Shown: one piece after another, positions 32,035 through 42,300 of the stretch
Layout of the letters: each line of letters begins with the position of its first letter
How positions within the stretch are numbered: position 1 is the stretch's first letter
Source of the DNA: Exobasidium rhododendri
Lineage: Eukaryota > Basidiomycota > Exobasidiomycetes > Exobasidiales > Exobasidiaceae
DNA: 64,000 bases
Direction of reading: 5' to 3'
NCBI GenBank assembly: GCA_026210745.1
Contig: CP110630.1
Coordinates: 868,001-932,000 of the forward strand
The notes under the pieces: generated by a model
Seen by the model: the letters and a program-made list of their open reading frames with translations, nothing else
The model's database searches: none
What the model was told of the DNA's origin: nothing
Made by a program: the position numbers and the translations under genes

Positions 32035-34302
32035 AGAAGCTTGAGGTTGGAACTGAAGATGCTGTACGTAATCAAGGGTGCCGACGCCTGCCGGTCCTGC
32101 ACCACTGCCTTCCTTTGAGTCACTACTTCGTTGAATAGTTCCTACACTCATGGGTGGCGTGGCGGGGCCAGCACTATCGACGGTAGACGCAAAGCTGGTC
32201 TCAAAGGAGCTATCTCCAAGCCCGATTGGGGCATCCTTTGACTGTGGCGGTGGCTGAGGTCTTTGCTGCTGCTGCTGCTGCTGCCACCACGCCGATGCCG
32301 CGGCATTGGAATCATTCGAGAAATCTTGACCAAAACCGGCGTTACTCCAGTGCATACCAATTCCTTGCAGGCCCAGCGCACTACTGCTCGTGGAAGGGGT
32401 GCCATCGATGGCGTTAGCCTCCAGTCGTTGCTGCTGCTGCTGATAAGCAAACAGATTGGAGGCATCCCGAGTGGTGTGCAGATTGTACTGATGATGCTGC
32501 TGCTGCTGCTGCTGTTGATGTTGTGAGCCTTGGAACTGGAAAGTAGAGTGAGGGTACAATTGCGCATGACTAGGTGGAGGAGCAGACATGTAGCCAGCGA
32601 CGAATCCATCACCGCTCGTGTCTTTTGTTGCCTGCAAGAAGTGCGGGTCCATCAAATGGCTGTTCCCGGTAAGTGGAGTGATGAGACCGTAGTTCTGTCC
32701 CATCACTTGCTGTTGCTGTGCGTTTGCTTGGCCATAGGAAGCATTGACGGTGTTGGGTGCAGCCATGGAGGAATTGTTCATGGCCTTTTTCATGCTGTTC
32801 TGAGTAGCTTCTTGCATCATCCAATTGCCCAAAGGTCGGCGAGCATTATCGAGTCCGTTGTCTGCTTTAGTAAGGAGTGGTGAAGAAGAAGAGGAGGAGG
32901 AGGAGGAGAAATCTAGAGCGCTTGCACGGCGTTTGTTGGACTTCATCGTAGACGAGGCGGAAGCCGATCTACCCATTCCGACTGCTTTCCTCTTCGTCGA
33001 GACTTCGACTTCGTCATCTAAAGGTGATCCCGCTCGATCAGCAGTGACGCTCTGATCAATCTCTGACCAGCCGTCCAACGTGCTAACGCCGACTTTCATA
33101 GGCGTGTCCAAGTCGATTCCTGCTTCCCTCATCTTTTCTTCCTCTCGAGCGATACGATACACGTCCATTAATAGACTAACCTTGTCTGCTTTGATCAGTG
33201 CCACAACTTCCGCTGTAGCCAACTGCAACCTAGCCACCTGAATATCTGGACTTCGCAAGATCGTCAACAGCAATGCGTGCCTTTCAGGTTTCATCAGATG
33301 GTCTGGCTCCTTGTGACGAACACCTTCTGGCCACCATTTCGGTTTGCCTTCTTCGCCTTTATTGTAAGGACATCTCGTTTGCTTCTTGGGCTCGATGATC
33401 TTTATCCAGGCTTTCGCTACCGTTTTGCACATTCCTTGCTGTAATTGGCTGAAGCGTAGTTCCAAAAAGGTAGTCCTGGCTTTCAAGTTGTCAAGTCGAG
33501 TCTCAAATTGAGGTACATGCTGCTGGGTGCTGCTGTTCGTTCTTTGGAGAGTGTTGCGATTGGGTGGTGCTGCCATACGAAGAGGAGCAGAGTGAGGTGG
33601 TACAATGAAGTCCTTTTCGTCCGATGTATTCAAGCCAAGTCCTTTGAGAGAGCTCATGTAGTGACCCTCCACGGCAGACTGAGGGTGGAGGTCCGCTCCC
33701 TGCTTTACTTTGAGATACTGTTCATTCACGACACTGGTGTCGAGAGGCGATATCGTCTTGCGTTTACCGGCCGAAGTGGAAGAACTTCTGTGTAAGGTCG
33801 GCCTTGAATCTAAGCGGGTCTGATTTTCTTGCATATTTATGCTTGGATTGACGTCGGTGAACACATCATCACTGGGCATCACGGGTGTCGTAAAGGAAGA
33901 AGAAGGTTGAGAAATGGTACTACTGCCGGGAACCTGCAGTGTCAATCCCCTATCATCTTCAGAGAAATAGCCGTCGCCATCTTCTCCCCCTTCCTCCTCC
34001 TGTAGATCGTCGCCTTGAAATGGGTCTGTCCGTGGCATTCCTTGCGCTCCGATGACCAATCTTTTGGCCTCATCCGCAATGCCACTCTTGACAAACCAGT
34101 CCTCTAGCCTATCTTGAAGTGCTTCTGATGCATACGTCTCTACGTCGCCTCGAGCACTAACCCACATGATCGAAAAGTGAGACCCATTGATGTAGGCTGC
34201 TTTTCCCAATGCTCTCAGTACTTGGTCACGTTTGTTCTTGTAATGACGATGTTGTCGAGACGGAGAAGTATACGGCTCAATGCGCACTGGAATTCGTGGC
34301 AT
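31906..34302 (-). CDS. YDR124W/HrmA-associated-type helical-bundle protein (DUF2841-like), polyQ-rich
   Basis: Single exon, 798 residues. The N terminus (RVLRALGKAAYINGSHFSIM-like sequence and ETYASEALQDRLEDWFVKSG) precedes a predicted helical bundle at about 270-400: QLQQGMCKTVAKAWIKIIEP, QTRCPYNKGEEGKPKWWPEG, VRHKEPDHLMKPERHALLLT, then AEVVALIKADKVSLLMDVYR. The WWPxGVRHKEPDHLxKPER sequence is what I recognise from the fungal family named after yeast Ydr124w and the A. fumigatus subtelomeric HrmA-associated protein. The C-terminal half is low-complexity, with polyS and several polyQ tracts and many Asn/Ser, as in fungal transcription regulators. Function in the family is poorly defined; a regulatory role is inference. 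The start MPRIPVRIEPY is the first ATG of the frame. Confidence 0.72.
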
Positions 34303-34613
34303 TGTCTACAGCTGACTAGGACCCGTTTCAAGATAATGGAGAATCCAGATGAAGCGGGTAGGGGAGGGGAGTCAGATGGAGACCGTCAAGTGATGTAGCT
34401 GCGCAGTGTTGTTATTTGGGAGTTTGAAGCGAAAGTGATGGAGTGTGATCGACGTGCGAGATGGGGGTGACAAAGTGTAAAGGTGGATGTAACTGTCGAA
34501 AGGGACAGATCAAGGACGATACAGAGTATCACTTGGAAGGACGGAGGTGGTTGGTAAAGGCGAAAGTGATGAGAGGCAATGGGAACGAATCTCAGCCAGT
34601 GTAGGTGTGTATG

Positions 34614-34659
<46 letters not shown>

Positions 34660-35646
34660 AAGCTTGCCAAAGCGCCGCTACCGTGCCTGTGGTAAACAGC
34701 CCTTCGAGTCCATTCCCGCGAGGTGGTCTTTACGTTCTCAGGATCCAAGCCAAAAACAACAACGGCTGCAGCGAATATAGTCGTGTACGCTCTACTGTAC
34801 TTACAGCACTGTACTCCCAAATTCCTCCTTCTGCTATTCCTTATTCCAATGAATTTCTCTCTCGGAACTTTAAATCTTAAAACGGTAAAACCTTGGAGCA
34901 GAGCAAAGTCGATGGCCAGGCCGGTACGTGCTCCACCACTGTCCTAGGGTGGGAGGGGGGAGGAGGTCCCGTTGGAAAAGCTGGTTCGAAAAAAAAGAGA
35001 CAATCTTAGCGCACTTCTCCATTCAATGCGGAATGAGATTGGAGGCCGCACAAGGCACGGACCTTGCATAATGTGAGATTGACGCCCACGCGACGTTTAA
35101 TGTATGTGAGCAGCGATTTGTTATGAAGGATGGAAGACGCGCATTGCGTATGACATATCTATAGAAGCGCGCCTTTCAAGGAACCCCTTACTGGGAATCG
35201 CCTCCCGATCAGCGCGCGCTCCTCAGACAAGCCGGGCTTTTTTCTGAGTGCCACTTTGTCGGAGCCTGCACACACGGACATAGCTTTGGTATGAAGGTAT
35301 TGACATTGCAACGGATTGGATTAAAGGTTGTTCGCTTATTCCTCTGAACAGCAAGGCGACATTTTTGGAAAAAAGGTGAATGAACAATTAAGATAGAGTT
35401 AGCCGGCTGAAAAACAGACGAGCACAACATTCGGAGAAGCATGGCGTCGCAAGTTTGGAAAAGTATAGGGAAGAGCGATTCGTTCTTGGGGATCGTGTAG
35501 GCCGAGAGCAAGGGTGATCTGTGCTGCTCCAGCTCTGTTTTCGATTGCCCCGGGGGATGCACGCACACACACACAGGCACACAGACACACAACGACACGC
35601 AATCTGCCCTCCTCAACTCTTACGTCCAACGTCTTCATTTGACACA
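34303..35646. other. Intergenic region of 1.3 kb with a GT microsatellite
   Basis: The first few hundred bases are the presumed promoter of the YDR124W-like gene (minus). Further right lies mixed sequence leading to the 3' end of ELP4. The long GT repeat is listed separately, and a shorter CA-rich run occurs near 35560-35600. Short reading frames here are low-complexity products of the repeats and I call none of them. Confidence 0.5.
34621..34658. repeat. (GT)19 microsatellite
   Basis: Uninterrupted GT repeat, preceded by an interrupted GT-rich stretch from about 34600. Direct reading. Confidence 0.97.
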
Positions 35647-37143
35647 TCACCACTCGTCCGTCTCATCTACTTGTACAATGACTTGCTTGGTAGCTCGCAT
35701 ACCACGTTCCCGCAGTGACTTGAGACCCTCGAACTTGACCTTGGTCGGTCGAGGGGCAGGGGCAGGCGAGGGCTCGAAGTGCGTATGAGCGCTCGGACGC
35801 GCTTCCACCTTTTTGCGAGAAAGACCAAGTGCTGCTTCCTCAATATCGTCTCCCTTCTTTCCTTGAGAAGCGTCCTTTGCCGCAGGATCATCTTTCTCTT
35901 TGACACCAGAGTCAACATCTTCGTGCAACGTCTCTAGAACGATGCCCCTTCTCTTCTTCTTCCAACCGACATCGTTCTCTGCACCTGCTTCGGCCACGCC
36001 CCCTCTGAGTACACTTCTACTCTCGCCAGGTGGTAGCAAGAAGCCAACCGAAGGGCCTTTGAGAAGCGACACAGCCCCACCGTAGCCAAGGTATGCTTTT
36101 CGAAGATGGGGATAGTGAGTGAAATCGGAAATGAGCACTTGTGCATCGACGAATCGAGAGATATGCAGCGTCGTCCTATTGATGGATGCGAAGGGTAAGA
36201 GAAGATCAGATGATAACGTGAGCAGGGAAATCGAATGTATCGGGGTCTCATCATGAAGAGAAAGATCTTTGAGAAAACGACGAAGGCGAAGCAAAAAGCG
36301 CGATAATTGCATCAATCGAGTCTCCAGCGATTGTTTTCCGTCTCGCATCATCCCTAGCGAACCTATTTGAGGTAGATGAAGACGAAGAGTGGGAAGCGGC
36401 CTAGTCTTATCCAACGATAAATGCTTGCAACGCTCGCCTTCTTGCTCTATCGCCCGCCAAGTCGCCTCGTATGTACTTTCCTCAATGCATCTCAGCTTTC
36501 CTCTCTTTCGTTCTTCTGCAGCCACGATCTCCTCTTCACTCCATCTCTTGGATTTGTCAAATGGAGCCCTGAAGAAATGCTCTTCAGGCACTCCCAAGGT
36601 AGCATCGGAGCTCACTTCAGGCTCGTCTACTGTTGTTTTGAATTTAGGTCGATGAGCGTATCGAAAGGCGATAGTCAATGCGTCTTCTTCGGCTTCCTTC
36701 TTCTTGTCCACCGATTGACTATAGTCTCGAGAAGTAGCTTTCCCTGGCATACGGTCTCTGATAAGCTTACGAGCGCCTTTGCCGATCACGAGAGTCTCTT
36801 GACTTGCTACCAAACTCTGTGCCACACTATAGCTCATCAAGTCTAATGCAACCTCTTCAGCAGCTTTCAAGGCGTCCAAGGTTTGATCGGAGCCAGATGC
36901 CGCCGAAGACTTTTGCAAGGTTCGTTCTTGTTCCTCTTCATGTGTCGATAGAGTTGCTAGTCCCAGAGCCGGGCATATTGCAAGCACTGAGGAGGACGGC
37001 AGTCCACTTCCCGATAGGACATCATCCAGCGAAGCTAGTCCTGTTGAGAAAAGCGGTACTGGCGAAGGATAAGGGGCCGGTCTCAGTCCGTTGGCGAGTT
37101 TCTGTTGATTCGACGCCGGTTCTCGTCGCTTGAAGGAGGGCAT
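35647..37143 (-). CDS. ELP4: Elongator complex subunit Elp4 (PAXNEB family)
   Basis: Elp4 is one of the RecA-like ring subunits (Elp4-5-6) of Elongator, which starts the mcm5/ncm5 side chain on wobble U34. Single exon, 498 residues. The N terminus SFKRREPA and NGLRPAPYPSPVPLFSTGLA leads to SLDDVLSGSGLPSSSVLAIC, the PAXNEB RecA-like opening. In yeast the equivalent segment reads STGxxSLDxxLGGGxPxGxVxxI. Further right: LRLHLPQIGSLGMM, HISRFVDAQVLISDFTHYPH, LRKAYLGYGGAVSLLKGPSV and KKRRGIVLETLHEDVDSG near the C terminus, followed by a polar tail. No complete Walker A is present, as expected for Elp4. Shares a 368-bp divergent promoter region with the acyl-CoA dehydrogenase. Same modification pathway as NCS6. 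Confidence 0.86.
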   Translation of the reverse strand: MPSFKRREPASNQQKLANGLRPAPYPSPVPLFSTGLASLDDVLSGSGLPSSSVLAICPALGLATLSTHEEEQERTLQKSSAASGSDQTLDALKAAEEVALDLMSYSVAQSLVASQETLVIGKGARKLIRDRMPGKATSRDYSQSVDKKKEAEEDALTIAFRYAHRPKFKTTVDEPEVSSDATLGVPEEHFFRAPFDKSKRWSEEEIVAAEERKRGKLRCIEESTYEATWRAIEQEGERCKHLSLDKTRPLPTLRLHLPQIGSLGMMRDGKQSLETRLMQLSRFLLRLRRFLKDLSLHDETPIHSISLLTLSSDLLLPFASINRTTLHISRFVDAQVLISDFTHYPHLRKAYLGYGGAVSLLKGPSVGFLLPPGESRSVLRGGVAEAGAENDVGWKKKRRGIVLETLHEDVDSGVKEKDDPAAKDASQGKKGDDIEEAALGLSRKKVEARPSAHTHFEPSPAPAPRPTKVKFEGLKSLRERGMRATKQVIVQVDETDEW

Positions 37144-37511
37144 GCGAGCGTATGTCGTCCACGTAGAGAGAGGCCTTTGATCGGCATTCTGACAGTACCA
37201 CGCCTATAAAAAGATTAAGATCAAGAATATACTCTACAAGTGAAGATGCAAAGAAATTCGTCTAAGACACGTGCTTTAGTCGAATGGTGGAAAGCTTCAA
37301 CTTCAAATTCACTCGCCGGTTAATTCGGCTGATTGCATCTCCCGTCGCCCTAGTGCCTGCGCCAGACTTTCTCACTTATTGCGGGGACCCAAGCTAAGGT
37401 TGCAGCAGCGATTGGTCAACTTTTGCCTCTTGGCTGCACTTCTTCCCGCCTTCCACTACCCGTTAAACCTCTCCTGACGCATCTACCTAAAACTCATAAG
37501 CACTGCACATC
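37144..37511. promoter_or_regulatory. Divergent promoter of ELP4 and the acyl-CoA dehydrogenase gene
   Basis: 368 bp between divergent start codons. Mixed sequence with no motif that I can name. Confidence 0.45.
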
Positions 37512-39181
37512 ATGACCACCTCTCCTGCCGAGTCGCATCCTGCTGTGGCTGCTGGCCTCGTCTCACCCGGTGCTTGGTCTCTGGTGGAGAGTCAATTCTC
37601 GCCCTTTGCCAAGGAAACGCTGACCAAGGTCGTTCACTTTGTTATGGTGAGTACGAATTTCAAGCGACTCCAATCTGTGATGGCTCTGCTTACCACCGAT
37701 CTTTCAATGGACCTGCTCACCACCTATCTTCCAATTGGACCTCCTCCCTTTGACAGAACGAATGTATCCCTGCTGCAGAAGTGTACGAGGCGCAGATCAG
37801 TACAGATCCTGCCACTCGATGGAAGGTCATCCCTCCTGTTGTGGAAGATCTAAAGCGAAAGGCCAAAGCACTAGGACTGTGGAATTTATTCCTGAGCAAG
37901 AAACACTATCCCAAATTCGGAACAGACCTGACTAATGTGGAGTACGGACTGATGGCAGAGATCATGGGTAGGGGACACCATTTCACGAGTGAAGCAATGA
38001 ACTGTGGTGCCCCAGACACAGGAAACATGGAGGTCTTGGCAAAGTACGGCAACGAGGAACAACAGAGGACCTGGTTGACACCTCTCATGAATGGAGAGAT
38101 TCGCAGTGCTTTTGCCATGACGGAAAGATACGTTGCTTCCTCTGACGCCACAAATATTTGCACCTCCATCAAACAAGAGGGAGACGAGATCGTGATTAAC
38201 GGTCACAAGTGGTGGATCTCAGGTGCAGGGGACCCACGCTGCAAAGTCCACTTACTCATGGGCAAAAGCCATCCCGAAAACGCCTCTCCCTATGGACAAC
38301 AGAGTATGGTAATCATTCCTGCCAACACGCCCGGTGTGAACATCATCCGACCGATGAAGGTGTTTGGCTACGATAGTGCGCCCGAAGGTCACTGTGAAAT
38401 CATCTACACCAACGTACGAGTGCCGGTCAAGAATTTACTAGTAGGATGGGGAAAGGGATTTGAAATTATCCAAGGCAGACTAGGACCAGGCAGAATTCAC
38501 CACTGCATGAGAAGCATTGGAGCAGCAGAAACAGCATTGGAGTACATGATTCGACGCTCGACTGACCCTACAAAGACTCCCTTTGGCAAGATGATCGGCG
38601 AACACGACACTACTATTGCGAATCTAGCTGAAGCCAGGATAAAGATTGAGCAATCAAGATTGCTAGTCCTGAGTGCAGCTCGCATGATTGACTTGTACGG
38701 AGCAAAGGTAGCGCGTAATCAGATTGCGTATGCGAAGGTACGTCGTGTAGAGAGAGAGAGAGGTGTGCCGCTGTCTTTTTTACATTTTGGCACTGTTCAT
38801 TGATTTGTTTCTCTCTCCGCTTCTTTGCCATATAGGTGGCCGTCGTTAACTCGTCGTTGGCCGTGATCGATGAAGCAATGCAAGTACACGGCGGTGCGGG
38901 CATCTCACAGGAGTTCCCTCTGGCAGCAATGTGGGCAGGCTTGAGAACATTACGATACGCCGATGGGTGAGCATGAATCGCGTCTCGCGAATTGAAAGTA
39001 GTCTACATACTCACAGACAGCCGACCTTATCCTCTAACCCTACAGACCCGATGCCGTTCACTTGCACAGTATGGGCAAGGTTGAATTAAAGCGTTCCGCT
39101 CAACTTTGGCAGCGATTCGAAAAGCAGGAGGCAAAGACAAAGGCCCTCATGGCGTCGTATGGGTGTCAACCACGTCTCTAA
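37512..39181 (+). CDS. Acyl-CoA dehydrogenase (ACAD10/11-like)
   Basis: FAD-dependent enzyme introducing the alpha-beta double bond in acyl-CoA. Exons 37512-37646, 37757-38737, 38836-38966 and 39046-39181 (introns 110, 98 and 79 nt) give 460 residues. Motifs in order: [108 protein letters not shown] and, after the second splice, [20 protein letters not shown] with [15 protein letters not shown]. This is the ACAD10/11-like branch, by the [12 protein letters not shown] type of FAD segment; the exact substrate length is not readable. No mitochondrial presequence is evident; the C terminus PRL is not a standard peroxisomal signal, so location is open. Confidence 0.9.
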
Positions 39182-39368
39182 GTCTTGCACGCATGTAGCC
39201 TGTCGATGACTATCTTCCAGAAGACATCTATTACCACTCGATCCTGCGCTGATGTTTGTCACTGCAGTATTCACGTAAGCACGCAAAAAGGGGTACGACT
39301 TATTGGTCATTGCTCATAGGGGTGGCTGCGACGGCCTACACGATGACTATGATGATGATGAGGAGGAA

Positions 39369-42300
39369 CTACTCTTCTTGCCCACTCTCCTCGCCGCTCT
39401 CTTTTCCATTCGGCTCGTCCTTTTGGCTGCGCTCCTCCACGAAGCGTCTCGCCCTACTTAAGACGGCCTTCTCGCCTCGTTGATCTCCATGCTTCTTTTC
39501 AAACTCGAGCCATTTCTTTAGCACGGATTTCACCTTCTTACTGGACTGCTTCATCGACAAGATCCTTTCAAAGAGTTCTCTCGCTTGGGCCACGTTCTGC
39601 TTCCTGCTCTCCTGATCAATGTACTGCCACCAGATGTCGAGTCGTTTCGGATACGTGTCGACCAACCCTTCAAAGATCGTTCTCCCCCTCTCGGCGTCTC
39701 CCATCCGGAAATCATCCAGAGCAAAAGCTACAATCGTCTTGACATGCTTCCTCTTTTCGAGGCTTTGCATGCTCCTTGCAATCATGTTCCTTGCTTCTTC
39801 TGCTCGCCCGATGCGTAAGCAAAAGCGATGGTATTCTACCCACACTTTACTGCTGAATCCGAACTTCTTCGTCGTTCTCTTCCACTGCTCGCCAGCCTTT
39901 TCGATCTTGTCACTCTTCTCTAGTATCTCGGCGAACTTCAGGCTGATGACCTTGTCGTCGTTGTATGCGCACGCCTCTTTGTACACCTCTTCCAGCGTAT
40001 CCTCACTTCCGAATGTATTCTCGAGATTCAGCAACGCAATCCAGACATTGAACTTCTCTTGTTCTTCTCGGAAGCCAATCACCTGGAGCGCCTTCCTGCC
40101 CACCTCTCTCGCCTTTACCACATCACCGAGCTGCAGCTGGAAAGAGATGAACTGTATCCAAAGGTAGGACGAATCCGGCGAGCCAAGCAGCAGTCTTTCA
40201 AAGTCTTGTGTGCTTTCCGGCGCCTTTGTGGCTAAGTTGGCGGTAAGATCTTCTTGGTAGACCTTCTGCTCTGCTGCCCTTGCCTTGCGCTTCTTCTTCA
40301 GATCGCGTTTGGAGACTTTGGCGTTGGCCTCTTCCTCATCGGAAGAAGATGATGGCGTGTCTTCTTCTTCTGCCTTCTGAGCAGACCAGCTGATTCCTCC
40401 TGGGAGTGCGAGGGCTGGTGCCGCCACCGCTTTGGTAAGCGTCTCATCGGCGTCTTCATACTCGCTCGAATCGCTGTCAGACTCGTTGTCATTATCGCGT
40501 TGCGTGAGACTGAGCAGACCCTCATCGCTGTCGTCAGAAGACTCGCCCTCCTCGTCGCCCTCGTCTTCATCGCTCTCGTCCTCCTCCCCACTGTGGCTGG
40601 AGTCGACTTCGAGGAGATCGTCTGCGTCGGAATTCCCGTCCACGTCCAGGAGAGCACTCGTGTCCATCTCAACGTCGCTGCTTTCTGCCTCGCTCTGTTC
40701 GTCTTCTCCCCTCTCATCCGAGTCTTCTCCCTCCATTTCTTCGTCCTCTTCGTCCTCTTCGTCGTCGTCCTCTTCGTCGTCGTCGTCGTCGTCGTCGTCG
40801 TCAGAGTCAACGAAGTCTTCCGCATCGAACAACGACGGCTTCAGTCCAAAGCTGAGCTTCTTCTTCTCCAGGTCGACCTTCAGTATCTTTGCTTTCACTT
40901 TGTCACCGATGTTGAAGGCCTTCATGGCATTGTCAGATTGATTGTCGTCACTCAATTGACTCTTGTGAGCTAGACCACTCAATTCCGTTCCTTCAATCTG
41001 CAGGAACAGTCCATACTCTGTAACGCTCTTGACAAAAGCTTTGATTTTTTGACCCTGTTCAAGCTTAGCGAAGGCGACCGCTCTGGAGGAAGCAGCAGAA
41101 GGAGAGGCAAGCTCGCCGTCTGCCTTGCTCTTGCCAGACTTCTTGCCCGGCTCCTTGCGCAGTGACATTTCCACCTTGTTCTGATGCACTTGCACACTGG
41201 TGATCGTACCTTCGACAAGCTGTCCGATAGTAAAGCGACTGATCCAATCTTTGATGTACGCATCGAACAGTTCCGAGATCATCACTCTGGCGGTCACGTT
41301 TCTTCCTATTTCAACAAACAACCCTCCTTTCTCGGCCATCGCTTTGACGAAGCCCCGAACTTTGACACCTTCTTTAAGCTGTGACATCTCGCTGATCTCT
41401 TCATCGCGGACGATCAGGCCTTTGGAAGAGGAAGCTTCTTGCAAGCGAGAAGGACGCATCGATACGTCTGCCTTCTTGCCGTTCAGTCCCCTTACAGCGA
41501 GGCAGTAGACTGACACCTGCGAGCCTTCCTTAGGTAAGATAGCGCTCGACGTCGACTCTTCGTTACCGTAGTCGTCAACACAATCAGTGACGTGCAATCT
41601 CGCTCGGACATTCTGGCCAATGTGCAACAAGACAACGTTCTTCTCCGTCTGAGTCACCTTGCCGTTCACGATGCTGCCTTGCTTCACACCTCCATCGTTC
41701 GACTTTACTTTCGCACTGACGCCGCCGAGGATCACTATTCCCTTCTCTACACTCTTGTCGACGACTTTCAAATTGTCCAACATCTCGCCTTCCGTCAGCT
41801 GAGTTCGGAGTTCGTCTATCGTTGTCTTGCGTTCCTTTGAGAGAGCATTGAGACCGATCAGAGCTCGGACATGGCTCGGCTCTAATTCTAACACCACTAC
41901 ATCCTGATGAACAGCTGCCAATCTGCCCTTGACTGTCTCGCCAATCTGAACGGCGTCCACATTGAGGCGCTTGAGGTAGCTCTCACTGGCCTGCTTAATG
42001 CTAGCAGTGATCCTGCCGGTCTCGTAGTCTACTCGAGTCAATCGAACCTTCACGCACTTGCCCAGGAAAAAGGTACTTCGAAACGAGTCATCGGAAATCC
42101 TAGCTTCCATCGCCTCTGAGATGGGCACATACGCTCGGATGTGCCCAAACAAGTCTACCAATATAGCCGAAGGACCTGCGTTGCCCTCGAGTATCCTTGT
42201 CACTGTTCCATGCGTCACTACACCAACTCGAGCGTCCTGCAGAGTTCCTACAATAGCCAATTCACTCTGCACAAGCGACTTTTTCAAACTCAAGACAATT

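Noticed and set aside
34386-34820. 144-codon minus-strand frame with a long Thr-His run
   Set aside because: The run is just translation of the GT microsatellite; no start context or conservation signal.
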